This document shows, one piece after another, positions 12,601-22,937 of a stretch of DNA of 64,000 nt. This DNA comes from Phoronis australis (lineage: Eukaryota; Phoronida; Phoronidae): NCBI GenBank assembly GCA_002633005.1, contig NMRA01000056.1, positions 629,165-693,164 on the forward strand, given 5' to 3'. A model generated the notes under the pieces. It was not told the DNA's origin. It did no database searches and was given only the letters and a program-made list of their open reading frames with translations. The number at the start of each line of letters is the position of its first letter. The first letter of the stretch is position 1. A program made the position numbers and the translations under genes.

Positions 12601-15600
12601 CTGACATGTCTACTGAGACATTCATCAATGCCTTCCGCCGTTTCGCCAGCAGACGATCTCTACCTACCAATGTGATATCTTACAATGCTACTACCTTTCA
12701 ATGCGCAGCTGATGACATCAAGACAATTGTGAAGAGTGACAGTGTTCAAACCTACCTAACTGACAAACGTGTTACCTGGACCTTTATCCACCAAACGCGC
12801 CCCGTGGTTTGGAGGATTTTATGAAAGACTAATCGGAATGACCAAGTCAGTAATCAAGAAAGTCCTTGGATGTTTACTTGTGATTGGAGACGACCTGAAC
12901 ACAATACTTACAGAAGTAGAAGCTGTCATCAATAATCGTCCGCTTACTTACGTGACAAGCAATGCCGACGACTTGCTTCCCTTGACACTGTCGCACCTTT
13001 TACATGGGCGAGTGATCAACACTCTACCTCATGAACCATTTGAAGACAGCAAACTTCTGAATCCTGATTTCATAGTTACAACACCCCAATTGAATCGACG
13101 CCTACGACATATGCATGTGCTTCAGTTTTGACAACTTCTGGAAGCGTTGGAGAAACGAATACTTGCCTCTTCTATGGGAAACAGATTCGAGAACAAAACA
13201 ACATGGAAGAACGCTTGACAACTACGTCAAGGTTGGAGATGTTGTATTAGTACACACTGATAAGCGCGTCTCTTGGCCATTAGCTATTGTAAAGGAATTA
13301 CATGACGGAGCTGATGAACTAGTTCGATCTGCAACTATCACTACCAGCAAAGGAAAATCCACAATCAGACCGATCACAAAACTTCATCCATTGGAAGTTA
13401 GGACTACTACAGAAGATCCACGCGAGCCAGTTAACTACATTTAATTTACTTTTCGATCGGTACGTAATGCTGCGAGGAAAGCATTGGATATCATTTAAGC
13501 AATCCACTACATGGAAAAGGTTAAAATTAATCGGAAGCAATGAGTAATGTCGGTAATAAATATATATCACAGTAATAAATATGTATCGCAACCAATCAGA
13601 AACCATGAATAGCGTAAGAACTATCACTATTACAATTCGAGAATTGTAACAGTAATAGACCAGAGTTATGTGCACTCGAAAAGAATGAAAGCGCAATGGT
13701 GCGGGCCGAGCGCGCAATGGTGTGGGCCGAGCGCGCAATACTCATGTCGTATTAAATTAGTTATAAACATAAACATACTCACGGATTTCTCGTTTTTTCA
13801 GGATGTCCATAAAGGTTTTGAAATTTTTTTGGGTTACGACGTTAGCCAACACTGATTTTGGAATTTCCGGGTCAATAAGACACATGGCGTCCATGCACGC
13901 ACGTTTCACTTTCTTGTTGGGTAATTTTCTTCCAGGACATTCTTTAACTAGGAAGGTGTGAATCTAAGAAAATAAACATTTTGAGATTGAAATAACGCAG
14001 AACTGCTCATGACGTCAATCGCCCTGATTTAACCTACTCTACAGATACTCTACCTGTGTGTATTTATACCCATGCCCCTATATCCAAAACGATGTTTCTG
14101 CCAAAACTTATTTTTGATACACCTAAACTTAATTTACCCTAACCTCCAGGGGGTATACATGTGCACGTGGTCTTTTGTGAGTTAGTACTTCTTTTCGTTC
14201 GAATTAATGTCATAAAGAAAACACTGCGGTTTTGAAATGCGCCTGATGCGTGATATGGACACAGCTTCGGATTCACCATGGCCGTTACATACAGTACTGT
14301 GTTGCTGTGCAGAAAGGCATCGCCGATGAGTACGGGACTGACTACACGTACGGTAATCCATTGTCAGTACATAGATCCGACCAGGCAGACCTACGCATGC
14401 TCTGGAGTGGATCTTCTTCTCACGGGACCACTCATCCCGTAAAATTGAAATATTGATATGATATGACGACCCTTAAAACGGATACCGAACCCGGTTTTTG
14501 GCCTAACAGATACTTAAAAGTACTTTCTCGTCTAGTTCTCTGAAACAAAATAATGATCTGCAATTCTCCACGACCCTCAAATTTTGGAGGAAACTTTGGA
14601 AAACTCCTTTCAAAGTCTGCTAAACGGACAAGGGTGACCTACTTTTTCGGGAATTACACGGAAGCGGAAGCTTTGGGAAAAGACCACCTACCAAGGACCA
14701 TGATGTCCAATCTGTGAGATAGGGAGGGGGAGTTTTTAATTGATTCTTGTCTTTAACTTGCAAGATTGTCGCCAACGATGATTGCTTGAAATCGCCAAAA
14801 CAGGGTTTGGTATCCTTTTAAGTTAGTTAACGAGAAAGGTTGTTTTATATGGAATTAACTGGAATTTAATCTTTTGAAAGCCTACTTCCACATTATCAAT
14901 GTTTCCGAGCGAGATCGGTGTGTCTTCTATTGAAAAGAATTCACTTAACTTTAAATCCAACAGCAACGACCATGGGCGAATTTAGGAGTGGGGGCAGGGA
15001 GTTACGCTGGACCGTAGAAACATGTCCAAACTTGGCTAACTTTTAAAAGAACGTCAAAAACAGCATTTCGGATTCATATGAAACCTTCACATAATGCGCT
15101 TTTGCAGTTGTCCAAAACGATGCGAGGCATTGTTTTTAAAATATTGCATGATAGTCTATCAAAAATAGATTTTTGTGAAAAATCTCGAACGTAGCATGAA
15201 ACTAAAAAGAAATATTTTAGAAAAATGATCTGGGCCTTCTCATGTTGAACATTTGTATCAAATAGAGCTTGATTATACTATTTCGCTAAAAACATGGTCA
15301 CGTGACACAATTAATGACACGCAGATTGGTAATAAGTGAAAAAATCTACTTCTACTGAGTTAGAATCAATAGTTTTGCAGATAGTTGATGAAATACGCAG
15401 ATTTTCAATAAGATCCTACATAAAAATCTGCTCAGAAAACATAGGGCGTAACCGTGTGTCTACGTAGCGCGCTTGGTGGATTGGACAATGTTTTTTTTAT
15501 CAAACTATTCTAATTGACTTACCCGTTTGAAGGCTTCTTGCTGTTTGGCTGTGTATTCAAATAAACGGGGGTACAACATGGAAGCCTGAAAAAATTTGGA

Positions 15601-18600
15601 TTCGTATAAGCGAAGCCGTTTAGGCGCATCCCAATGAGCTATGTATTTATCTAAGTCATTCGCGCCTTATGTTACAGCGCCACCTTTGCAACAGACTGGT
15701 ACTCGCAATTGCTCACGTACAACATATTGGGTACCTGTCAGTAGCACTTCAGTCACCAGGTGGTGAGCACGTTTCGTCCACGATTCACCTTACCTGGCTA
15801 GAAGTCAACTGCCTACTATGCCAGTGTCGTGCAAATCGACGACACGTGGTGAGTCTGCTTAAAAATAGTTCGGATAAGGGATAATTTAGACCTATGGTTT
15901 GAAACCAGGAAGCAGAAGAAGTTATCAAAAGCAGAAGTGGTAACTTGGGTTCACCTTGACAAGGGCGATTTCCCATACGATCGTTGGTTTCAAACATATT
16001 TCACCTCGCGCTGTAGTTGTGTGGAGCAGAGGCGCGTCCCCTGGGTGGTGGATGGGGAAGCCCTTCTAGATGGGGGTTGCACTGACTAACACGGAATAAG
16101 GTGCCGTGAACCAACTCAACCTAGGACAATGGGAAACTCCGATTCAAAACCCGGGTAGATGGAACTCGTTAACCTCGGTTGCCTAGGAGAAAGAAAACTC
16201 TGATTCCAAATAAGGTAGACAGAACTCGTTCGCCTTGACAGGCAGTTTGTCTAGGAGAAGGAAAACTCTGATTTTAAAGACGGGTAGCATGTGCACACTC
16301 AGGGGGGAGGGGGCTCGAAGTGGGTAAAAAGGTCCGCCTCAGAGAAACAAAAAGTCCGAGAAAACTAGACAAAAGTCCACTAAAAAGGCGCAGACGCACA
16401 AGTCACAGACCTGAAGGTGGTACCCCCGTTTTTTTAGTCCTCCCGATTTTTTTGTTAACAAGAGGCCACTTTGTCAGAGATTCGAGCCCCCCATATTAAA
16501 GGCTGGGTGCACGCATGGGAATACAGAACTCGTTAGCCTTGGCAGGCAGTTTGTCTAGAAGAAAAACTGTTGCTTGACGATCAAGTAAAAGACTTGGTGA
16601 CGATTAACACTAACAAGGGTCTGTTTGCGTACAACAGACCCCATTTTGGTATCGCGTCGAGCCCTGCCATTTAGCAACGTTTATGGACCAGGTTCTATTC
16701 GGTTTAACTGGAACTTGTGGTATCATGGACGATGTATTAGTAATTGGTAAAGATGACATAGATCTAAGCGTAACTTGCACAACTAATTCGCTCGTTTCGA
16801 ACATTTCGGCTTACGCGTCAAAGCCGAAAAGTGTAACCTTGTGCAACCAAGTGCGGTATACATGGGCACAAGAATTAGCAGCAAGGGGCTCCAAACCACC
16901 CACGACAAGGTGGAAGCGATTCGTAAAGCTCCATCCCCGCGGAACGTAACCGAACGTCGGTCATGACTTGGAATGGTTAATTTCCAAGCGCAGTTCATTC
17001 CGAACTTGTCATCAATGATTCATCCCCTCGACGAGCATTTGGGGAAAGTTCCATTTAAATGGACAAAATCATGCGAAGACGCATTTGATGAGGTCTTGGT
17101 CACCTTAACGTTAAAAACCATCTTAGTACACTACAATCCATCATTGCCTCTAAAGTTGGTCGTTGATGCATCTCCGTACGGTGCTGCTCTCGTACACGTC
17201 TATGACAATGATGTGCGCTAACCTCGTGTTGCTTACGCCTCACGCACGTTGGGTAACCACGAACAAGGTTATGCTCAGTTGGATAAGGAAGCTTTGTCCA
17301 TCATGTTTGGGTTGAAACGCTTCCATACGTACCTCTACGGACGAAAGTTCACCATATGTAGTACTGATCACAAACCCTTGGAACGAATCATTGGTCCGAA
17401 AACGTCAATACCGACGCTCGCAGCGCAACGTTTGCAACGATGGGCAGTAACATTGTCCTTATTCAACTATGCCATACGTTATATTCCAGCGAAGCTGAAT
17501 GCTATCGCGGAATCCAGTTACATGTAGGGAGATCGTTGAAGTTACGCGTAATGATCCTCTGCTATCTCGAGTTCTACGATTTGTTAAATTCGGTTGGCCT
17601 AGCGGTTTGAAAGACAAGGATTTTGAGCCGTTCATGTCACGTCGTCAAGAGCTCACAGTAGAGAATGACTGCATGTTATGGGGAAAGGGCGTCATCATTC
17701 CACCTAAGTACCAACAAGCCGTACTCGAGGAACTGCGCGATTCTCATGTGGGTATTGTTTCGCATGAACTGAAGGAGATTGGGACTTTTGTGTGGTGGAT
17801 AAATATCGATAAGGATATCAGTAATCTTGTGAAAAGTTGTCATTCGTGTCAGCAGGTTTCGAATTTGCCTGCTGTTGCCCCTCTGATGCCTTGGGTGTGC
17901 CCAAACAGGCCCTGGCACAGAGTGAATGCCGATTTCGCAGAAAAAGATGGAAATCATTTCCTAGTGATCACTGATGCTCACTCAAAGTGGCCGCAAATTA
18001 TACATATGAAAAGCACTATCGCAGGTGCTTCTATTTGTGTATTACGTAAGTTGTTTAGCAAGTATGGGATTTCAGTCCAATTTTTCAGCGAAACGGGCCA
18101 CAGTTTATAAGTAATGAGTTTCAACACTTTTTGAAACTCAACGCTGTGAAACAAGCGTTTGTGACACCACATTATGCGTCTAGCAATGGTGCGGCAGAAA
18201 GAATGGTGCAATCTTTCAAAAATTCACTGAAAGCGAGTAGGTCAGGTGAGAGGTCGCTTGATCAACGTATCACGAGTTTCCTCTTGTCATACCGATCGAC
18301 AAAACATGACACCACGGGGGGTTCACCAGCACAGTTGTTCCTCGGACGCGAACTCAGAACACGTTTATCTGCAATTCGACCAGATATCGAAACCAAAGTT
18401 TCGCATAGCCAGCTGTCGCAAAAGTTGAATCACGAGACTTCGTGAATTCATGATAGGTGAGGAAGTGTTTGTGAAAGATTTCCGTGTGAAGGAGAAATGG
18501 TGACCTGGTGTTATCGCGGAAAGATCAGGTCCTAAGTCGTATGTGGTGTTATTAAGTGACGGAAGAGTGTGGAAAAGATACATAGATCAGGGCCCGGTCT

Positions 18601-21228
18601 CCAATCTCCGTACTCAGACTCGAATCATGCTCAAACTCACACTTCATACTCAACTCGAGTACAGACTCAGCTTTGGTGTATTCATTGTCATACTCGAAAA
18701 ATCTGTGCTCGAAATTTCGAGCACGTACTCAGTTTTCGAGTGTACTCGAACTGAAGTGTATCTCAACNATTATCTCTGAACTGAAATTGAAGTGCTGAGA
18801 TACGGTAAGAGGACTTATTTTTTTAGATTTGTTGTGTTTCTTGGTTCCCTTTCGATATTTTGTTCTCTGGCTTGTGTTTATTTTCGAGTACGATTTCAAG
18901 CACACTGCCATACCAAACTTGAAATTTGAGCATAGACTCCGAATTTTTACTCAAAGTCATACTCGAACTATAGATGAGATACACTTCAGTTCGAATACAC
19001 TCGAAAATTGAGTACGTGCTCGAAATTTCGAGTACAGATTTTTCGAGTATGACATTGAATACACCAAAGCTGAGTCTGTACTCGAGTTGAGTATGACGTG
19101 TGAGTTTGAGCATGATTCGAGTCTGAGTACGGAGATTGGAGACCGGGCCCTGGCCCAGATGAAGTTGTTGTCTCTTCATGGCGTGAAACCAGAGAATGTG
19201 GCTCAGTAAGCCGGAATCAGAGTCAGAATCTGCTATATTGCCACAACCGGATAGCGATCTAGTGCCGAAAGTTAGTCCAGAATCGCAGGATCAACAGTCT
19301 ACGGACATGATGCCTGAACCGTCATCTGGTGTTCCGGATATACCAGATAACAATGAACCAAGTGACACTTCGATCATCCCAAAATCGGTGTCTTCTCCGA
19401 CCGATAAGTCGAATGGTTCTCAGCAACTCGATCCGGTGACTTAACCGCTTAGAAGATAGACTCGGACACGCCGGAGTCCAAAACGTTAGGTTGTGTGACT
19501 GTAGTTAAGACATTTACTAATAGAAATAGTACCTATGAGTTATTTACTTAAGAACTCTTAGTAACGACTCTTGCTTAACGAACCAAACTTTGTTTTACAG
19601 GTTATTTGACGATGTAGTTTTTTTTTAACCTAACGTTGGCGTAATTTCTTATTTTAGCTAGCACTCCGTTTTCTTCAGCTAGGAGGGAGGACTCGCTGGT
19701 TCCCTACGTGCCTAACCAGCACGCAGGTATCACGCAGTGGCACGCGCGTTAACATTGGTTGATGCAACCTCACCAGTCATTGGTTAGCTTTACAACACCG
19801 TGAAAAAATGGTGGATTGTGAACGATTTTTAGATTTGTCATGCAATTGGTATCGCAGCAACTATTTCGTTTCTCCAGTGATGTTTAATAGCCGCGTGCTT
19901 GAAGCACAAAACACATATCTCGCCGATTTAATCGGTGTGTTTATTCATACTGTATGAATACAGGACAGTATCGTAAAGAAAAGTCATTGACAGTAGAAAG
20001 ATTCACTCCGAAAAGGCGCAACCACAATTTCTAGGATTCATATTTCCTGAACATAAATTTTAAGCACCGATTTTTCTGTACAACAGACCAGATTACACTT
20101 CAGTCCATCAGTCATGACATGCCAGTTTGTTTGCGTAGAGCGCTGCCTGTTGGGAATTCGACTAGCCAACCAGAAACGCCGGTGTAAAAAAAATCCCGAG
20201 GAAAAGTAAGTGATACCTGCGTGCTGGCTACTGACCACCTAGCGGCACACAGGGAACCAGCGAGGGAGGGAGCCGGGAGTGCGATGTTTGCATCCTTTTA
20301 GTTTTAGTCTCGCATATGTGATACTTAGACGAGAGTTGTAAGTAACGTTGTTGTAACGCAAGCCGCCAAATTGGAATAGATTTAGATTTAGTTTTTATCA
20401 TGAGCTGAGTTTTTATGCCTCTTACTACATAAAATTTAACACATGAGTATAGAATGTTTAAGTAACAAGGCAATCCCAGGCCCAGTGTATTCAAAGTCCG
20501 TGCAGTTCGTTTTTGGCGTGGTTGGGAATTTTGTTATTCACTCATCCGATTAAATTAAAATTTGGGTGTCTGAGCACGACCAGCCCTGTATGACTCATGT
20601 GACCTATGTGCCTTCCGTACGTGTTCTTAGAAATGGCGGTTTTATTCATGATACACCATGTTTTTTATCCCCATTGCTTTATGTACCGGTACTAGTAAAG
20701 GCGTTTCTCCTTTTCATGCACGCAGTTGAAGTTCAGTGTTGAGATGCGATTCGTAAAAAAGCAGGGATTCTGCGGAAGTGAGAAATAATTGTGTGCACGA
20801 AGATCACCGTTAGTGTAATCGCATGTCAAATAGGCCAATCCATAGTTAACTGACGGGGGAAGAGTGGTAAACCTTACTAGTGCCAAGACTTGCTACCATA
20901 GATCATAGTCATAAACAATTGTCTACATTATATTGCTACTTACTCTTTGACTGATGGCAACATCGCTGAATACAGTGCCTAAGTTTCTGGGAGTGGTCTT
21001 AGCGCTGCTAGTGCTCGCAATGCTACTGCTGCCTTTGGATTTGTGTTTGGCAGCCGAAACATTTTTCGTCGACTTAGGACGGGATCGCGCATCGATTGGC
21101 TCACGTGGGAGACTCGACGAGGTTTGGTCGTCTCGTGGATCCTCGATACCAACCGTTTCAATATTTCTTGGGAGGTTTGAACTTTGGTGTTCATGTATCG
21201 AGGTCAGGTTACTTAGTACGTCCGTCAT
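6414..21228 (-). CDS. Gene B, unrecognised multi-exon gene (whole span, start codon to stop)
   Basis: Five exons were assembled from splice sites and codon phase: 20,944-21,228, 15,523-15,585, 13,783-13,963, 7,920-8,257 and 6,414-6,667. The first four join in frame (phases 0, 0 and 1) and give 288 open codons. The join to the last exon does not fit in phase, so either an exon is missing between 7.9 and 6.7 kb or a splice site is misplaced. The product has a Ser/Thr-rich polar N-terminus, a basic helical middle and a Pro/Trp/Tyr-rich C-terminus, with no signal peptide or membrane helix. I cannot name the family. The C-terminal style recalls small axonemal proteins, but that is only an impression. 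Introns 1 and 3 hold the Gypsy and BEL/Pao relics. Paired CRE-like sites precede the start. Confidence 0.6.
6668..7919. other. Gene B intron, possibly with an undetected exon
   Basis: The frame of the preceding exon stays open to 7,605 but turns Cys/Leu/Phe-rich after 7,920, which looks like intron read-through. No other exon could be pinned down. Confidence 0.4.
7920..8257 (-). CDS. Gene B, exon 4
   Basis: Acceptor CACTATTGCAG at 8,258 and donor GTTAGT at 7,919-7,914 bound 338 nt that continue the frame of exon 3 in phase 1. The 112 codons include PADKRKNKRTSIDEMNDLYL and YVYGPMIIPEYEELAKKL, so the peptide is basic and then amphipathic. An ATG at 8,276 also opens this frame, so it could instead be a separate start. 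The phase match with exon 3 favours an internal exon. The donor is the least certain point. Confidence 0.5.
8258..9680. other. Gene B intron 3, part, no feature recognised
   Basis: AT-rich with short spurious frames only. Confidence 0.35.
9685..10160. repeat. Degenerate tandem duplication, period about 290 bp
   Basis: CCTCGAATGTTTGACCTAAC (near 9,816) recurs as CCTCAAATGTTTGCGCTAGC (near 10,110), both followed by TCAATTTTGA. CGTTCTGTGGGTGA near 9,700 recurs as CATTCCATGGGTGA near 9,985. The copies are well diverged. Confidence 0.5.
10797..13443 (+). pseudogene. BEL/Pao retrotransposon pol, decayed
   Basis: Conserved pieces follow the Pao order. There is a Pao-type segment after the reverse transcriptase with FDPLGLLSP (about 11,035-11,290), an RNase H-like part with LPRLELTGA and WTDSQIALHW (11,310-11,700), an integrase zinc-type linker (12,240-12,400), the integrase core (12,470-12,830) and a C-terminal region with VGDVVLVHTDKRVSWPLA (13,110-13,440). 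The frame is broken several times: stops near 11,292, 11,734 and 13,129, and frame changes near 12,250 and 12,800. The integrase segment that normally carries an Asp reads SYNATTF, so catalysis is lost. Gag, most of the reverse transcriptase and both LTRs are not visible. It sits antisense in gene B intron 3 and is surely inactive. Confidence 0.85.
13691..13740. repeat. 21-bp GC-rich tandem repeat
   Basis: GCGCAATGGTGCGGGCCGA starts at 13,691 and again at 13,712, with a partial third copy at 13,733. Confidence 0.8.
13783..13963 (-). CDS. Gene B, exon 3
   Basis: Acceptor TTTATTTTCTTAG and donor GTGAGT (782-777 of 13 kb) bound 181 nt with 60 open codons in phase 0-to-1. The peptide includes KECPGRKLPNKKVKRACMDA and IDPEIPKSVLANVVT, with the look of a packed alpha-helical domain. 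It joins exon 2 in phase. The clean frame between two good splice sites, in a region otherwise full of stops, is the main support. Confidence 0.65.
13964..15522. other. Gene B intron 2
   Basis: No coding signal. About 15,061-15,440 is a diverged relative of 59,430-59,810 (shared ACATGGTCAC, CAGATTGGTAA and TACTGAGTT-x-x-AATC blocks in the same order), so it is probably an old dispersed repeat. A lone TGACGTCA is at 14,010-14,017. Confidence 0.4.
15523..15585 (-). CDS. Gene B, exon 2
   Basis: Acceptor AATTTTTTCAG and donor GTAAGT (15,522-15,517) bound exactly 21 codons, phase 0 at both ends: ASMLYPRLFEYTAKQQEAFK plus R. It joins exon 1 and exon 3 without breaking the frame. It is short, so its support comes from splice-site strength and phase. 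Confidence 0.6.
16100..16580. repeat. Degenerate tandem repeat, unit about 65-80 bp
   Basis: Blocks with GGAAAACTCTGATT followed by a GGTAG stretch and AGAACTCGTT, then GGCAGTTTGTCTAGGAGAAG, recur at about 16,130, 16,195, 16,260 and 16,520. The part between 16,300 and 16,500 is a C/G-rich insert. Confidence 0.5.
16610..19443 (+). pseudogene. Gypsy (Ty3) retrotransposon pol, decayed, with nested insertion
   Basis: Pieces in Gypsy order: end of reverse transcriptase with a MDDVLVIG segment in place of the usual YxDD box (about 16,720), connection domain (16,973-17,220), RNase H with LVVDASPYGAAL and STDHKPLERI (17,150-17,520), integrase zinc region with CHSCQQ (17,730-17,870), integrase core with DAHSKWPQ and SNGAAERM (17,880-18,450) and a Ser/Pro-rich tail (19,196-19,443). 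It has stops at 17,219, 17,525 and 18,108 plus frame changes. The second acidic site of the core is altered (FFSETGH). A 565-bp inverted-repeat element interrupts it at 18,588. It lies antisense in gene B intron 1 and is inactive. LTRs were not identified. Confidence 0.85.
18588..19152. mobile_element. Fold-back MITE nested in the Gypsy relic
   Basis: The ends are CAGGGCCCGGTCTCCAATCT and its reverse complement. The inverted arms are about 180 bp each (18,588-18,770 and 18,975-19,152) and match closely over their whole length. They are rich in CTCGA/TCGAG pairs, around a loop of about 200 bp. The flanking 8-mers are ACATAGAT and GCCCAGAT (5 of 8 identical). The CAGGG start and 8-bp duplication would suit a non-autonomous hAT element. 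No protein is encoded. Confidence 0.8.
19444..19984. other. Non-coding flank of the Gypsy relic
   Basis: A purine-rich AGGAGGGAGGAC (19,680) and a short block CTCGCTGGTTCCCT...CCAGCACGCAGGTATCAC (about 19,693-19,735) are present. The block is shared with the inverted repeats at 20.2 and 22.0 kb. Confidence 0.4.
19985..20275 (-). repeat. Inverted repeat arm, left copy
   Basis: Reverse complement of 22,008-22,260: CCTCGCTGGTTCCCTG at the end, GCCAGCACGCAGGTATCAC, then a run with ACGCAAACAAACTGGCATG, GGTCTGTTGTACAGA and AGAAATTGTGGTTGCGCCTT in the same order in both. The arms flank gene B exon 1 and its promoter. Confidence 0.8.
20276..20943. other. Start of gene B intron 1, nothing else recognised
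   Basis: No further exon or repeat seen. Confidence 0.35.
20944..21228 (-). CDS. Gene B, first coding exon
   Basis: The ATG at 21,228 opens 95 codons that end at a strong donor GTAAGT (20,943-20,938), phase 0. The peptide starts MTDVLSNLTSIHEHQ, is rich in Ser, Thr and Lys (AKHKSKGSSSIASTSSAKTT) and ends FSDVAISQR; it is probably disordered. Two CRE-like sites lie 76-96 bp upstream. The opposite strand is also open here and would encode a Leu/Ala-rich hydrophobic start, but that is what an antisense Ser/Ala/Lys-rich exon gives, and it lacks matching splice sites. Confidence 0.55.
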
Positions 21229-21303
21229 TGCAGCGCAGCCAGGTGTTAAGTTAGCGCATTTCCCTGACACCGACCCTGTGAGCCTGGTAATATGGCGTAT
21301 GCG

Positions 21304-21324
21304 TGACGTCACACATTACGTCAC
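21304..21324. promoter_or_regulatory. CRE pair upstream of gene B
   Basis: TGACGTCA at 21,304-21,311 and the near-CRE TTACGTCA at 21,317-21,324, with a half-site ATGACGTG just after. It lies between gene B exon 1 (minus) and a plus-strand frame at 21,493, so it could act in both directions. Confidence 0.45.
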
Positions 21325-21492
21325 TAATAAATGACGTGTTAACCACAAAGTATTGAAAACGGCATGTGATGATATCCGATAGAGGTCGCCAGTGTCCGAA
21401 TAAATGTACAAACTACATGTTGTCATTTTATTTCTATGGTGGCAGATCGGTAAAAAACTACATTTGCACGATGTGAAGCAGTGGTAACGAAA

Positions 21493-21723
21493 ATGCCAGT
21501 TATGAACTGGGCGCATGACCCACTTTTGGACTCGTGTCGATATTTTAAGGCTCGAACTTTATTATTAAGACCTCGAATGATTACGGACTCGGACGAGGCC
21601 AAGCATGTAATCCAAACCTTGGCGATGAGGAAAGAACTCCCAACAAAAGAGAAAGGATACCGGTTGGTAACGAGTTATATCGAACGTGGTGGAGAATTTG
21701 AGGCCAAGATAAATGGCTCATAG
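21493..21723 (+). CDS. Hypothetical small ORF, divergent from gene B
   Basis: The ATG at 21,493 opens 76 codons starting MPVMNWAHDPLLDSCRYFKA and ending in TAG. It is charged and plausible as a soluble peptide, with no recognised domain. An acceptor-like AG precedes it (GATGTGAAGCAG), so it could instead be a terminal exon. Its only context is the CRE pair about 170 bp upstream. It may be chance. Confidence 0.25.
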   Translation: MPVMNWAHDPLLDSCRYFKARTLLLRPRMITDSDEAKHVIQTLAMRKELPTKEKGYRLVTSYIERGGEFEAKINGS

Positions 21724-22007
21724 TCGTCGCTTAAGTTGTTGTCACAGCCGCACCACGACTAGATGCTACTGCGAATATCGATGTACTAAAAAATGATTGT
21801 AGTGAATGTGAACTGCGCGTCACAAACCAAGATTTTTACCTGCTTACAACGATGAATGCAGAAAGTGCGGACAAAGAAGGCATTGGCAAAAACACTATCG
21901 CGTGAAACAAAATGATCCAAAAGCAACGCACTCAAAACCCAAAACGCAAAATGTGTCCATGCCGTGAATAATACGCTTACACGAAAGTCACTCATTTCTA
22001 AAGATAG

Positions 22008-22260
22008 GCCTCGCTGGTTCCCTGCGTGCCGCTGCTAGCCAGCACGCAGGTATCACTTAATATTCCTTGGGAATTTTTTTACACCGGAGTTTCTGATTGA
22101 CTGGTTGAGTTCTCAACAGGCAGCGCTGTACGCAAACAAACTGGCATGACTGCTGGAGGAGGTGTAAATGTGGTCTGTTGTACAGACAAATCTGTATTTA
22201 AAATTGATGTTCAGGAAATGTGAATCCCAGAAATTGTGGTTGCGCCTTTCTACTTTCGTT
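22008..22260 (+). repeat. Inverted repeat arm, right copy
   Basis: Mirror partner of 19,985-20,275; same block order, opposite orientation, separated by about 1.73 kb. Confidence 0.8.
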
Positions 22261-22884
22261 TAGCACTGTGATAGAGTGTAGGAACCGGCGAGAAGATATG
22301 GGTGACTTTTCACTGCTCGTGATAAAAGAGAGCGCGGAGCCAGAGTCGGACTCAGTTGCGATGACCGCATTGTCCGGTGTGAGCAGTATCCAATTAAGTG
22401 TAATTATCCAACCATAAACTGTAGTAAACATCTGTGCCTGTACATACTGGCGAATTTTCAAAATGTATTAACCAACATTTTTCGTTAAAAACAAATACCA
22501 CAGAAAAAACAACCAAGTTTGGTTTTCGATTTTTAAAAATCGATGAACCATTAAGCAAAAAACTATGAACATTGGGTACGATTGAAGATAAACGACTGTG
22601 CGTAATGATATACTTGGTGGATTTACAAGCGCTGATCAGAGTTAAATATAACGTGGGTTATTCTTTTAATATACAATTTAGTTACACTGAAACGTCTGTA
22701 AACAACACACATTGGCTAAATCAGATTTCAATAACTTTCAAAGCATAGTTTATGGCCCAGTGCATACCGAACTACTTTGACTCGAGGATTAGTACAGCTA
22801 ACTGGAAAATTGATATTCGCGGAAATGCGCCACTTTCTATAGTTAGCTTATAGTTGTAATGGAACACGTGCGAAAACAAGAAAG

Positions 22885-22937
22885 ATGGCTAGCTTTGTAG
22901 TCAACGAGAGAGTGCAAGCAGTGGATGACGTTGATCG
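22885..22937 (+). CDS. Possible first coding exon (17 codons)
   Basis: ATG at 22,885 (G at -1 and +4) reads MASFVVNERVQAVDDVD and runs straight into GTGAGC, a good donor, phase 2. The RVQAVD segment resembles starts of Tudor-like or chromatin-reader proteins, but no following exon could be found. It is not conserved in the second copy of the duplication. Low confidence. Confidence 0.2.

Noticed and set aside
20954-21334. Plus-strand frame with a signal-peptide-like hydrophobic start (MATSLNTVPKFLGVVLAL)
   Set aside because: It is exactly antisense to the Ser/Ala/Lys-rich gene B exon 1, whose complement gives Leu/Val/Ala codons by default. The minus frame has the donor, phase match and promoter-like sites.
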